A stretch of 38,913 nt of DNA from Pseudomonadota bacterium. GTDB taxonomy: Bacteria; Myxococcota_A; UBA796; GCA-2862545. The stretch is taken from contig PKDJ01000205.1 in NCBI GenBank assembly GCA_002862545.1, positions 1-38,913 of the forward strand. Direction: 5' to 3'. Below, piece after piece: positions 16,011-24,312 of the stretch; position 1 is the stretch's first letter, and each line of letters begins with the position of its first letter. Below the pieces are notes generated by a model, which saw only the letters and a program-made list of their open reading frames with translations, made no database searches and was not told the DNA's origin. Made by a program: the position numbers and the translations under genes.

Positions 16011-17758
16011 TGCTGACCTCATCTGCCCTGCTCTCGCTCGCCCTCGGCACCGCCCTCGCCCAGTCGGGGCCTCCCGACCGCCGGATTCCTCCGACGGTCC
16101 TCTCGGAGGTCGCGCTGCTCGAGAACCGCTTCGAGGTCGCCCTCGCTCAGGACTGCGCCGCCGAGCGCTGCTACCCGAAGGGCTGCGTCTACGTCGACCA
16201 CGCCGTCTCGGACCGCGGACCGAGCGCCTCGCTGCCGGGTCTCGGCCTCGAGCCGGTCCCGGAGCCCGAGAGCGCTCAGGCTCACCTGACCCGAGCCCGC
16301 TGCGCCTTCGCTCACGAGGAGGACATCGACACCGAGGATGTGGCCGCCCTCGCCCGGCGTCTCGGCACGAAGCTGTCCGCCGGGTGGGTGGCCGTCAGCG
16401 TGTCCCACCAGCCCCTGAAGACGCTGCCCGAGTACCTCCGGGAGGCTCCGGAGCCCGAGGTAGAGGTCGACGAGCCCGAGCCCGAGCCCGAGCCCAAGCC
16501 CGAGCCACCGCGCTCCAAGACGCGCGAGCTCTGGGAGGCCCTGCTGCCTCACTTCTGGTGGATGCTCGGCATCGGCCTGCTCACCCTGGCAGGCACGCTG
16601 CTGATCTGGGCCCTGCGCCGTGTCGGCCAGCCCTCCATCGAGGACCGGATGCTCCTCGCCGAGCTGGAGCGCGGCGAGCCGGCGCCCCCTCCCGTGGCCA
16701 CGGTCGAGGTCGACGACGGGGTCGAGCTCCAAGACGCCGCCTGGGCCGAGCGCCTGGCAGCGATGGACCCGAGCGACCCGGATCCGACCATCCAGGCCCT
16801 CGTGCGCGACCTGCTCCGCTCGGGAGACCTCGCCCTGCTCGCGAAGGCCGTGCTCCGCTACCCCGACACCCTCCCGCGCGCCTTCCCCGAGGGGGGTGAC
16901 GTGGCGTCGGCGAAGCTCGCCTTCGCCGCCTTCCTCGAGAGCGTCGATCCCGCGACTCTGCCCGACGACGAGACCTTCTTCGACGCCTGGAGCCGCCGCG
17001 CCCTCGCCGCGTCGGTCGCCTCCCAGGGCGACGCTCGCCTAGTGCGCGCGCTCCGAGAAGAGTTCGGTGCTGCAGGTCTCGCTGGCGTGATCGGCCAGGT
17101 CTCAGCCCGTCCCGGCGCGCTGCTGTTCGCGCTCGCCCCACCGGACACGCAGGACGAGCTGCAGCGCCTGCTCGGGCCCGCCAAGCGGAGCGAGCTCGCG
17201 GAGATGCTGCTGCGCTCGAACCGCATGGACCCGGCCGAGACCGCCCACCTCTTCGAGCTGGTCACCGCGCTGCGGACCGGTGCACCGCTGCCAGCGAGCG
17301 GCACAGAGGGTGTCACCGACCGGGGGCCGACCTTCGATGCCGCTGCCGCCGCCTCCGTCCTGCTGGAGGGCATGGCCGGCGCCGGCCGGAGCGCACTGTT
17401 CCGGGGCGCCCGACAGCGCTCCCAGGGCGCCCTCCCGGCGTGGATGCGCGGCATCCTGGTCTCCGACATGCTCCTCGCCCTGCCTGCGGAAGCCCGCACC
17501 GACCTGATGCTCGGCGTCGACGTCGGCGAGCTGGCAGGCTGGCTCTCCGGGCTGGACGAGAGCGCTCGCCAGCACCTGCTCCAGGAGCTCCCCGACACGC
17601 TGCGCACCTCGCTCCGTGCCGCGAGCCTCTTCGCTTCCCGGGAGCAGCAGCTCGCGCTGTCGGCGCGTGGACGCGCTGCCCTCGCGGCGGGCTTCCAGGA
17701 GCAGCTGTCTCGACTCGGGCGCTCCTTCGCCGACGTGGCCGGTGGGCCCTCCGAATGA
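16010..17758 (+). CDS. Membrane rotor candidate: periplasmic head, one TM helix, FliG-like cytoplasmic tail
   Basis: 582 residues. Signal peptide ends near ALAQ. A Cys-rich periplasmic domain (about 20-145) ends with DVAALARRLGTKLSAGWVAV, faintly like the ring-building motif of FliF/SctJ. An acidic Pro-Glu repeat (about 147-166) leads to one membrane helix, FWWMLGIGLLTLAGTLLIWA (182-201), so the C-terminal 380 residues are cytoplasmic and all helical. Residues 441-575 can be laid by eye on FliG middle plus C-terminal domains: AASVLLEGMAG, RGILVSDMLLALPAEARTDL, then VDVGELAGWLSGLDESARQ, mirroring FliG 'MFVFEDIV..DDR..Q..L..VDT.DLALALKGA'. FliG is the part of the flagellar switch that MotA pushes on. 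Position right after MotA and MotB, and a FliF/FliG-fusion-like topology, suggest it is the rotor of this machine. FliG homology is an inference needing profile or structure comparison. Confidence 0.8.
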   Translation: MLTSSALLSLALGTALAQSGPPDRRIPPTVLSEVALLENRFEVALAQDCAAERCYPKGCVYVDHAVSDRGPSASLPGLGLEPVPEPESAQAHLTRARCAFAHEEDIDTEDVAALARRLGTKLSAGWVAVSVSHQPLKTLPEYLREAPEPEVEVDEPEPEPEPKPEPPRSKTRELWEALLPHFWWMLGIGLLTLAGTLLIWALRRVGQPSIEDRMLLAELERGEPAPPPVATVEVDDGVELQDAAWAERLAAMDPSDPDPTIQALVRDLLRSGDLALLAKAVLRYPDTLPRAFPEGGDVASAKLAFAAFLESVDPATLPDDETFFDAWSRRALAASVASQGDARLVRALREEFGAAGLAGVIGQVSARPGALLFALAPPDTQDELQRLLGPAKRSELAEMLLRSNRMDPAETAHLFELVTALRTGAPLPASGTEGVTDRGPTFDAAAAASVLLEGMAGAGRSALFRGARQRSQGALPAWMRGILVSDMLLALPAEARTDLMLGVDVGELAGWLSGLDESARQHLLQELPDTLRTSLRAASLFASREQQLALSARGRAALAAGFQEQLSRLGRSFADVAGGPSE

Positions 17759-19800
17759 GAGCCGCCGCGCTCGCGCTGTGCCTGCTCTCGTGCGGCAAGG
17801 TCCCGCTCACCCCGGTGAACGCGCGCTTCCGCATCGCCGACGCGGCCTGGTTCGCGGAGGAGAGCACGCTCTTCCTGTTCTGGGAGGTCCGCGCCGAGCA
17901 GGGGCTGGGTGAGCCGAGCGTGATCGAGATCCGCTACACCACCGACGACGCGCGCCTCGACTGGACACCCGTCGACGACCTCGAGGCCGTCCACGTTCAC
18001 GTGCCGGTCGACTGCGGAACCGACAAGCTCTGCGGCAGCACCAGCCTGGCCGTGCCGCTGGAGCCTCGAGAGGTCGAGATCCGGCTTCGCTACCATGAAG
18101 ACGGCGAGCTTGCGCTCGAGACCGACACGGCCTTCAACGTGGTTGGACCCGGCGCGCCTCACGACCATCGCAGCCTGGTGGTCTACGGCGTCTTCGACGA
18201 GACCAACTCCTTCGTGCAGTGGCGCGGGCGTCACCAGTTCCCCACCCTCCGCAACCAGACCGCCACCCGCCTCGGGCTCCGTCGTGCCTTCACCATCGAC
18301 GACACGACCTACGGCACCCTCGACAGCGACTGGTTCAGCCTCAATCCGTACGGCTACGGGGGCTCCTGCCCCGAGACGTTCGGCCCGACCGAGATGCCGC
18401 CCCTCACCACCCTCGCTCGGGCGGTGTTCCACCCCGACGAGGTGCCGATCGCGGCGGCCGGCTCCCCGGTGCTGTGTGCATCGGCCACAGTCAACGACGC
18501 ACAGGGTGAGTTCACCACGGCCGCCGTAGCGCGCCGCAATCCCGAGGTGGCCTCCGCCTTCCCCCTCCTCCGCAGTCCTGTCCACGATGCACGGACCATC
18601 CCGTACTTCCTCGCCCCCTGCGACCGGACGATCTCGTCCGAGCACGAGGAGATGCAGCGCCAGCGACTCCTGCTCGGCCCCCTCCCGACGACCTGCACGG
18701 ACGACTGGCAGCAGCCGGGCTGGTACGAGAGCCTCGTGGTCGAGCTTCGCGAGGAGGTGGAGCGCACGCGCGTCCTCGGTGACGACATGGTGCTCGTGAT
18801 CGGCCTGCACCACGACGACGAGGCCCTCGCTGATCTGCTCGAGGACGCCCTGGACGCCATCGTCCCGGCCGAGCGCCACCGCAGCAGCCCTCGGCTGGCC
18901 GGGGCCTTCGTCTACGACAGCACGAGCCACGAGGTCTCGCTCGACTCCCTCTCGCCCGTCGCCCTCTGGTGTCCTGCCGAGCTCCCGCTTGCTGAGCTGC
19001 CCGACGTGTCCGCCCGAAGCTGTCCCACGCTTCCCGACGAGCCCGAGCTCGACCTCGGCCCCCTGTCATTCGGCACCCTGCCGGTGTTCCCAAATCGCGA
19101 CGAGTACCTCGAGTTCCTCGACGACTTCGGCAAGCGCCAGGCCGGCGAGATGCTCGAGCAGCGCTTCCGGGTTCCCGAGTTCGCAGCGACCTCCGACCAC
19201 GTCGACCTCGGCGACTTCGGCGTGGTCACCTTCCTGAACGGCGAGGCGATCAGCTCCGATGCCGACGACGCCTTCTCCTTCTGCCTCCCGGAGGAGCCCG
19301 CTCCGATCATCGCGCGCTCCACGCTGATGGAGGTGCCCGTAGTGCGCGACGCCATCATCCAGGGCTGCCGGTCAGGCCAGCTTCCCCCCGGAGTGTGCGA
19401 GGTCGGCCGCACCGGACTGCTGCCCATCGAGGCACTCCCCGACTGGCATGATCTGGCCGGCGAGGACGCCTATGAGCTGGGGCTGTTCTGGGACTTCCCC
19501 TTCCTCCTGCGGCTGGAGTACGAGGCCCGGGTCGCCGGCTCGGTGACCGCGCTCGGCTTCACCGTGCCCTTCGGTCTGGGCACCCCGACCGAGACCTTCT
19601 ACGGTGCACAGACCTGGCTCGACGACGAGTTCTCTCTCACGGACGTGCTCACCCAGTGCCGCCGCTGGTGCGACCATCCCACCTTCGACGGCGCCGGGGT
19701 TTACCAGCTCGGTGAGTCCTTCTGGCCCAGCTATGCGCAGCGCTGCTACCGGCCGGCGTTCCCCCAGCGTGGTGACGGGGGGTTCCCTCGTGATCCGTAG
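17755..19800 (+). CDS. Large lipoprotein of unknown function (motor cluster)
   Basis: 681 residues. ATG 17755 overlaps the preceding stop (ATGA). The frame is open further upstream but only this start gives a lipoprotein signal with LLSC (Cys13). Residues about 20-130 look like an Ig or fibronectin-like beta-sandwich (SVIEIRYTTDDARLDWTPV, EVEIRLRYHED). The remainder is mixed alpha/beta with about 18 cysteines in total, many paired (for example CRRWC), pointing to disulfides in the periplasm or on the surface. I recognise no enzyme motif or named family. It sits between the FliG-like protein and a beta-barrel gene, so it may decorate or cap the outer-membrane part of the complex. Confidence 0.76.
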   Translation: MRAAALALCLLSCGKVPLTPVNARFRIADAAWFAEESTLFLFWEVRAEQGLGEPSVIEIRYTTDDARLDWTPVDDLEAVHVHVPVDCGTDKLCGSTSLAVPLEPREVEIRLRYHEDGELALETDTAFNVVGPGAPHDHRSLVVYGVFDETNSFVQWRGRHQFPTLRNQTATRLGLRRAFTIDDTTYGTLDSDWFSLNPYGYGGSCPETFGPTEMPPLTTLARAVFHPDEVPIAAAGSPVLCASATVNDAQGEFTTAAVARRNPEVASAFPLLRSPVHDARTIPYFLAPCDRTISSEHEEMQRQRLLLGPLPTTCTDDWQQPGWYESLVVELREEVERTRVLGDDMVLVIGLHHDDEALADLLEDALDAIVPAERHRSSPRLAGAFVYDSTSHEVSLDSLSPVALWCPAELPLAELPDVSARSCPTLPDEPELDLGPLSFGTLPVFPNRDEYLEFLDDFGKRQAGEMLEQRFRVPEFAATSDHVDLGDFGVVTFLNGEAISSDADDAFSFCLPEEPAPIIARSTLMEVPVVRDAIIQGCRSGQLPPGVCEVGRTGLLPIEALPDWHDLAGEDAYELGLFWDFPFLLRLEYEARVAGSVTALGFTVPFGLGTPTETFYGAQTWLDDEFSLTDVLTQCRRWCDHPTFDGAGVYQLGESFWPSYAQRCYRPAFPQRGDGGFPRDP

Positions 19801-20605
19801 GCTCGCCACCCTGCTGCTCCTCGCCGGACCCGCCTGGGCCCAAGAGGAGACTCCGACGCCCGAGGAGGTCGACGCCCCGGCCGTGGACGTCCCCGAGGAA
19901 GACCCACTCTCGGCCTACCGGGTGCGCTTCGACATCCTCGTCGACCGGACCATCGGCACCGCCTCCCAGCCGGTGGTCTTCAACTGGCGTCGAAGCACCG
20001 TGCACGCCGCCGCCACGGGGAGCTTCCTCGTCGAGCTGAACACCTTCAACAGCATGCGGGCCGGCGGCATGGTGCGCCTGCCGGGGCAGCGCTCCATCGT
20101 GGAGCTGGGACTGTCGTGGGCCGAGGTCTGGGACTCCCAGAGCAGCCGGCAGCTGGCCTACACGCCCTACCGGCAGCCCGGACGACCGGATCGATTCGAC
20201 CTCGACGTGATGGTCGGCCTGCCGCTCGCCGAGGGGGTCGTCACGGCCGCACCGCGCCTGTTCCCCGCGACCCAGCTGGTGCTCAATGGCTACGTCGGAC
20301 TTCGCTACGGCCTGTACCCCACGGGCTGGGGCGGCATGACCCCGGGGCAGGTCGTCGGAGCCATCTTCAACCCGGTGATGACCGAGATCGAGCTCGACAA
20401 CCTCGAGAGCGCGCGGCTCGACGCCATGGAGGTCGACCCGCAGCGCTACGGCTTCATGGCAGGCCTGGGCAACGACATCTACTTCGAGCAGGGCTTCTTC
20501 GTCTCGCCGCGCCTGCTGCTCTCGCTCCCGCTGCTGGCTCCAGCGACGCAGACCCGGCTGGTCATGACAGCCGACGCCTCTGTCGTGATCGGCATGGCCT
20601 TCTGA
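19790..20605 (+). CDS. Predicted outer-membrane beta-barrel protein (motor cluster)
   Basis: 271 residues from GTG 19790, which overlaps the preceding gene by 11 nt; GGGGGG lies 7 nt upstream (GTG 19772 is an alternative). Signal peptide LATLLLLAGPAWA, cleaved after AWA. An acidic, Pro-rich linker (about 17-40) precedes alternating amphipathic strands with Tyr/Trp girdles (QPVVFNWRRSTVHAAATGSF, SIVELGLSWAEVWD, GYVGLRYGLYPTGWGGM) ending in VIGMAF with the C-terminal Phe expected of BAM substrates. No family recognised. It is the third barrel-like protein of the cluster and likely belongs to its outer-membrane ring. Its stop overlaps the next start (TGATG). Confidence 0.75.
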   Translation: MIRRLATLLLLAGPAWAQEETPTPEEVDAPAVDVPEEDPLSAYRVRFDILVDRTIGTASQPVVFNWRRSTVHAAATGSFLVELNTFNSMRAGGMVRLPGQRSIVELGLSWAEVWDSQSSRQLAYTPYRQPGRPDRFDLDVMVGLPLAEGVVTAAPRLFPATQLVLNGYVGLRYGLYPTGWGGMTPGQVVGAIFNPVMTEIELDNLESARLDAMEVDPQRYGFMAGLGNDIYFEQGFFVSPRLLLSLPLLAPATQTRLVMTADASVVIGMAF

Positions 20606-22488
20606 TGCTGGCAGCCCTGCTGTGCGCCTGGGGCCTCGCGGCCGAGCCGAGCGACCACACGCTCGTCTACTGGAATGCCCGGATGGCGCTGCGCGAGGAC
20701 CGTCCTCTGGAGGCGACCCGACTGTGGCTGCTGCGCAACGCCCTAGAAGACACGACCGGCCGAGTCTCCCCTCACGACAGGGACTTTCGATCGGTGACCT
20801 GGGCCGCCCTCGGCGAGCTCGGGGTGTGTCCTGACGGGCACCCGACGGACGAGGACGGCGCCGGTCTGTGGCCCCTCGCCATGCACAACTGGATCGTGCG
20901 CAACCGCACGAGGCGTCGCAAGCCCAAGCCGCCGAAGAGCTTCGATGCCCTGCAGGTCGATCGCCAGCAGCGCCTGGTCTCCATCGGTGATGTCCTCGGG
21001 GCAGCCGAGCTGAGCACCGTCGAGCTCTTCCGGGGTCGCTGCCTGCGTCCTCGACTGCTCATGCTCGAGAGCGGTGAGGCGCTGAATGCCTCACTGTCCG
21101 ACTCCGGGGTCACCGCCCGGATGCTGGTGTCTCTGCTCGAGCGAGCCCGAGACACCCTGTCCGACGACGTCCGAGGGCGTGCGGTGCTGGAGGCGCGCCT
21201 GTTCGACCTGCACCTGCAGCTGATCACGCTCTCGGCACGGCAGGCACGCCTGAAGGCCAGGGAGATGGCGCGGCGCGGCAAGCGGGGTGGCCTCGGCCGC
21301 GCCTCGGTCGATGCCCTGGTGGATGACGCCCCGAGTCACGAGCTGGATCCGGACTCGGAGCCCGCACGCATCCTCCGCGAGAGCCTGGAGTGGAGTGCCG
21401 ACGCCTGGCTCGCCATCGAGCCACAGCGCCGCGCCTTCCTGTTCGCGCAGGCCGACGCCTTTGGCGAACAGCCGGCCTCCCTCGATGCGCTCGCGCTCGA
21501 GGTCCTCGATGCCCTGATCGCCGCCGGAGACGGCGCCGGCGTCAGTGACTGGATCGCGCTCCGAAGTGTCGCAAGTGACGACCAAGCCGTGATCTGGAGC
21601 GGTGAGCGGGGGGAGCGCTTGCTGTCGCTGGACCGCGACTCGGGCTTCACCGAGCGCGGCGTGATCGCGCTGCACCGCGGCGTCGCGCACCTGGAGCAGG
21701 GTGACCTCCCGGCAGCTCTGCGCTCCTTCGCCTACGCCATCGGCGCTGCCCCCGACTCCGACGCCTCGGAGGAGGTGGCGAGCCTTAGCCTCCGGTGGCT
21801 CTCCTGGGTCGCCTCCCAGTTCGAGGTCTCCGAGTCCCTCCTCGTCACCCTCCGGGAGCTCGTGCCCCGGCGCGAGTACAGCATCCTCCTCGAGGATCTG
21901 ATGTGGAGTGCAGCGCTGCGAGCCGACGCGGCCTCGTTCGCTCGCGGCCAGCGCAACCAGCTCGGGCGCGGTGCCCTCGAGCGACGCCTGGCGCTGCTGC
22001 GTCCGCTGGCTCGGGGGGAGCGCAACTCCTTTACACGGGCCATCGGCCGGGGCCTGGACGAGAGCCCGAGTGAGACCCTTCGCTTCCTCGACCAGCTCGT
22101 GCAGCGCCTGGAGCGGGAGGACGCCGACGTGCGCGCGGCGCACGTCCCGACGCTGGAGCGCATCCGCGACCAGGTGACCCCGCTCATCGAGACCTCGGGG
22201 CGCCAGAGTCGCACGGCCAGCGGCATCGTCGATCGGTCCCTCGCGATCGCCGATGGCCTCGGGATGCTCGGCGGCGACACCTCCGACGCGGAGCGGGCTC
22301 GCCTGCTGGATCCGACGAGCGAGGTGTACGCCGGCAGCCTGCGGCTAGCACCTGCCGACCCCCTCCCCTGGCCCTTCCGCGCACCCGAGACCGCTGCCCC
22401 CTCCGCCTTCCAGCCGCTGAAGCTCACGCCCGTGGAGTGGCGCGACGCCGAGGGCCAGCTCATCTTCGGCTGGGACATCGAGGGATGA
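20605..22488 (+). CDS. Exported helical-repeat protein (motor cluster)
   Basis: 627 residues. ATG 20605 overlaps the preceding stop; the frame is open upstream for 160 codons but has no start that gives a signal peptide. MLAALLCAWGLAA is a short cleavable signal. The rest is almost entirely helical, with TPR-like units: ALHRGVAHLEQGDLPAALRS followed by FAYAIGAAPDSD, and several helix pairs in 255-540 (ALALEVLDALIAAGDGAG, LLVTLRELVPRREYS). A basic stretch RNRTRRRKPKPPKS lies near residue 100. It should be a periplasmic scaffold that wraps or holds other parts. The stop overlaps the next start (ATGA). Family unknown. Confidence 0.76.
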   Translation: MLAALLCAWGLAAEPSDHTLVYWNARMALREDRPLEATRLWLLRNALEDTTGRVSPHDRDFRSVTWAALGELGVCPDGHPTDEDGAGLWPLAMHNWIVRNRTRRRKPKPPKSFDALQVDRQQRLVSIGDVLGAAELSTVELFRGRCLRPRLLMLESGEALNASLSDSGVTARMLVSLLERARDTLSDDVRGRAVLEARLFDLHLQLITLSARQARLKAREMARRGKRGGLGRASVDALVDDAPSHELDPDSEPARILRESLEWSADAWLAIEPQRRAFLFAQADAFGEQPASLDALALEVLDALIAAGDGAGVSDWIALRSVASDDQAVIWSGERGERLLSLDRDSGFTERGVIALHRGVAHLEQGDLPAALRSFAYAIGAAPDSDASEEVASLSLRWLSWVASQFEVSESLLVTLRELVPRREYSILLEDLMWSAALRADAASFARGQRNQLGRGALERRLALLRPLARGERNSFTRAIGRGLDESPSETLRFLDQLVQRLEREDADVRAAHVPTLERIRDQVTPLIETSGRQSRTASGIVDRSLAIADGLGMLGGDTSDAERARLLDPTSEVYAGSLRLAPADPLPWPFRAPETAAPSAFQPLKLTPVEWRDAEGQLIFGWDIEG

Positions 22489-23072
22489 GCCGTCAGGCCC
22501 GCGCCCGGGAGCGACTCGCTGCGCTCCGTGCTCGACGTGAGGCCGCTCGCGCACGGCTGGCTCGCCGTCGCCCTGCTCGTCGACGCTGGCCCTGGCTCTT
22601 GCTGCTCCTGCTCCCGCTGCTCTGTCTGATCCCAGACTGCCCACCGCCACCCGACGAGGTCGCCACGCCAGAGCCCACACCGGAGGCTCCTGCGCCAGCG
22701 GGAGAGCTGCCGTCGGAGCCCGTGCCCGTGCCGCGAATGGACGCGATTCCTCGTCCGGCCTTTCGCACGCCGCCGCCCGCACCGGTGCCCTGGGTCACCG
22801 CACTGCGCCTGCAGGTCGCCGCCCGCAGTCCGCGCCTCGCGGAGTGCTTCGTGGGAGCCACCCGTCCCGGCAAGCTCCGGTGGTCGGCGTCCGTGGAGCC
22901 AGCGTCGGGGCTGCCCTCCGACCACAGCCTCGAGCCCCTCTTTCAGACCGACGGCCTGAGTCGTGCGGAGCGCGACTGTGTCCTCCAGGTCCTCTCTGAT
23001 CCGCCGTACCAGCTGAGGCATGCCGGCGAGCGCGCGACACCCTCTCGCGTCGGAATGGTCCTCGAGTTCTGA
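22485..23072 (+). CDS. TonB-like protein with AgmX/PglI-type C-terminal domain (motor cluster)
   Basis: 195 residues. ATG 22485 overlaps the preceding stop (ATGA). The first 34 residues are an Arg-rich cytoplasmic helix. A membrane helix WPWLLLLLLPLLCLIP (35-50) follows, then a Pro-rich periplasmic spacer (53-105, rich in PEPTPEAP-like runs). The C-terminal domain (about 106-195) has the pattern of the AgmX/PglI C-terminal domain common in myxobacteria: RSPRLAECF, a beta strand PGKLRWSASVEP, then DCVLQVL and a last strand VGMVLEF. This is the TonB layout (anchor, spacer, outer-membrane-contacting domain). AgmX belongs to the adventurous gliding gene set of Myxococcus. Here it may link the motor to an outer-membrane partner. 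It is the last gene of the coupled run. Confidence 0.82.
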   Translation: MSRQARARERLAALRARREAARARLARRRPARRRWPWLLLLLLPLLCLIPDCPPPPDEVATPEPTPEAPAPAGELPSEPVPVPRMDAIPRPAFRTPPPAPVPWVTALRLQVAARSPRLAECFVGATRPGKLRWSASVEPASGLPSDHSLEPLFQTDGLSRAERDCVLQVLSDPPYQLRHAGERATPSRVGMVLEF

Positions 23073-23264
23073 GCCCGAGCCGCCGGGGGCACAGTGCATT
23101 GGAGCGCTCGACGTGCTGCGAAGAAGACACGCCTTCGACACCGCGCGCCGATAGGCTAGCGCTGTGGACCTCGCTGGAGACCCGTCGGTGCATTCTCCGC
23201 CTGCAGAAGAGCCCCTTGCCGCTGGTGGCGCCTCGCTGGACGACGCGCGAGGGCCAGTCTCTCG

Positions 23265-23801
23265 ATGACGGAGCGAACCCTCACACCCGCCGATCACGCC
23301 CGCGCCGCGTCGCGGCTGGTGCTCGTGCAGACCCTTGTGGCCACTCCGATCGCACTGGCCGGCGGTGCGCCGCTCGCCGTGGGAGCCGGCATCGCCTTCG
23401 CCACCCTGCGCTGGGCCGACTGGGCGACAGCCCCGCCGCGGCAGCTGATGGGCGCCCTTCGCCTCTCGGCTCTCGGGACCACCGCGCTCGCCGCAGCGCT
23501 CGCCCTGGGCGGCCTCGGATTCGTTGCCCTGCCAGCGGTCTTCCTAGGCTCCTGCACCGGGCTGCTCGCGCACCGCTTCGCGCGCTTTCCCCGCCTCTCG
23601 GCTGCCTCGACGGACGCCGCCTCCTGGGCACGTGAGCACCGAGACGAGTTCACCGGAGAGGGCACGCGGCCCGGAGGCATCGCTCCCCGACACAGCTTCG
23701 ACCCCCTGTCCTTCCCCGCAGACGCTCGGCCCACGCCGCCGGAGCCTGACCCCTGGGACCGCGCCTGGGGCTCCAGTCACGCGACCGAGGCAGACCGATG
23801 A
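23265..23801 (+). CDS. Small integral membrane protein, function unknown
   Basis: 178 residues from ATG 23265, 190 bp after the motor cluster. About four hydrophobic helices lie between residues 17 and 105 (LVLVQTLVATPIALAGGAPL, then GIAFATLRWADW, then LRLSALGTTALAAALALGG, then FVALPAVFLGSCTGLLAHRF). The C-terminal 70 residues are soluble and rich in Pro, Asp and Arg. The helix pattern faintly recalls AtpI (ATP synthase subunit I), but the locus has no ATP synthase genes, so this is weak. The stop overlaps the next start (ATGA), and the two genes likely form a pair. Confidence 0.7.
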   Translation: MTERTLTPADHARAASRLVLVQTLVATPIALAGGAPLAVGAGIAFATLRWADWATAPPRQLMGALRLSALGTTALAAALALGGLGFVALPAVFLGSCTGLLAHRFARFPRLSAASTDAASWAREHRDEFTGEGTRPGGIAPRHSFDPLSFPADARPTPPEPDPWDRAWGSSHATEADR

Positions 23802-24310
23802 GCGACTTACCCGATGGAGCAGTCGCCGATCTGCACGGGCTCGCGCTGGATGCTCCGCTCTACCGCGACCCCATCGGCCCGGGCCTGCTCTCGCTCGCTC
23901 TGCTCGGGGTGGCGGCCTCCGGACTGACCAGCCCGGCCTGGGGTCTCGCGGTGCTTGCAGCGGGCGCGCTCGTCGTCTTCCTCACCCGGCCGCCACCGAG
24001 CCGCGTGCGGCTCACCATCGGGCCAACCGGTGTCCGCATCGTGCGCCCGATCCTTGGACTGACCTCGACCCAGACGCTCGCCTGGGACGAGCTCGACCGC
24101 GCTGCCACCGAGGGCAACCCTCCACACCTGGTCCTCCATCGCCACGCCGTGCCCCCGGTCGACCTGGACCTCGATCTGAGCGCCCACGAGCTGGACGCCC
24201 TCGTGGATTGGCTACAGCAGCTGCACACTTCCCGGGTGACGCTGCCCGAGGCACCGGAGGCTCTCGCGCGCCTGGTCGGGAGGGCCGGCGAGGGCCCGAA
24301 GCCCCGGTAG
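23798..24310 (+). CDS. Membrane protein with PH-like (YcxB/bPH) domain
   Basis: 170 residues, ATG overlapping the upstream stop. Two adjacent membrane helices (about 27-62: GLLSLALLGVAASGL and LAVLAAGALVVFL) are followed by a beta-rich cytoplasmic domain: VRLTIGPTGVRIVRPILGL, then TQTLAWDELDRAAT, HLVLHRHAV. The 'Ile-Gly-Pro-Thr-Gly-Val' turn and the 'Leu-Ala-Trp-Asp-Glu-Leu' strand are typical of bacterial PH/YcxB-like domains. Function unknown. It converges with the beta-helix lipoprotein gene with only 2 nt between stop codons. Confidence 0.72.
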   Translation: MSDLPDGAVADLHGLALDAPLYRDPIGPGLLSLALLGVAASGLTSPAWGLAVLAAGALVVFLTRPPPSRVRLTIGPTGVRIVRPILGLTSTQTLAWDELDRAATEGNPPHLVLHRHAVPPVDLDLDLSAHELDALVDWLQQLHTSRVTLPEAPEALARLVGRAGEGPKPR

Positions 24311-24312
24311 GC

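Noticed and set aside
16858-18930. 690-codon antisense frame across the FliG-like and large lipoprotein genes
   Set aside because: Shadow frame from G/C-rich third positions; the plus-strand genes have signals, overlaps and domains.
20116-20604. N-terminal extension of the helical-repeat protein gene
   Set aside because: The extension overlaps the barrel gene out of frame; ATG 20605 gives a signal peptide and a TGATG overlap.
10572-23072. Zorya-type phage defence (ZorA/ZorB are also MotA/MotB-like)
   Set aside because: The MotA-like protein has no long C-terminal tail as in ZorA, and no ZorC, ZorD or ZorE helicase/nuclease gene is present; the neighbours are envelope proteins.
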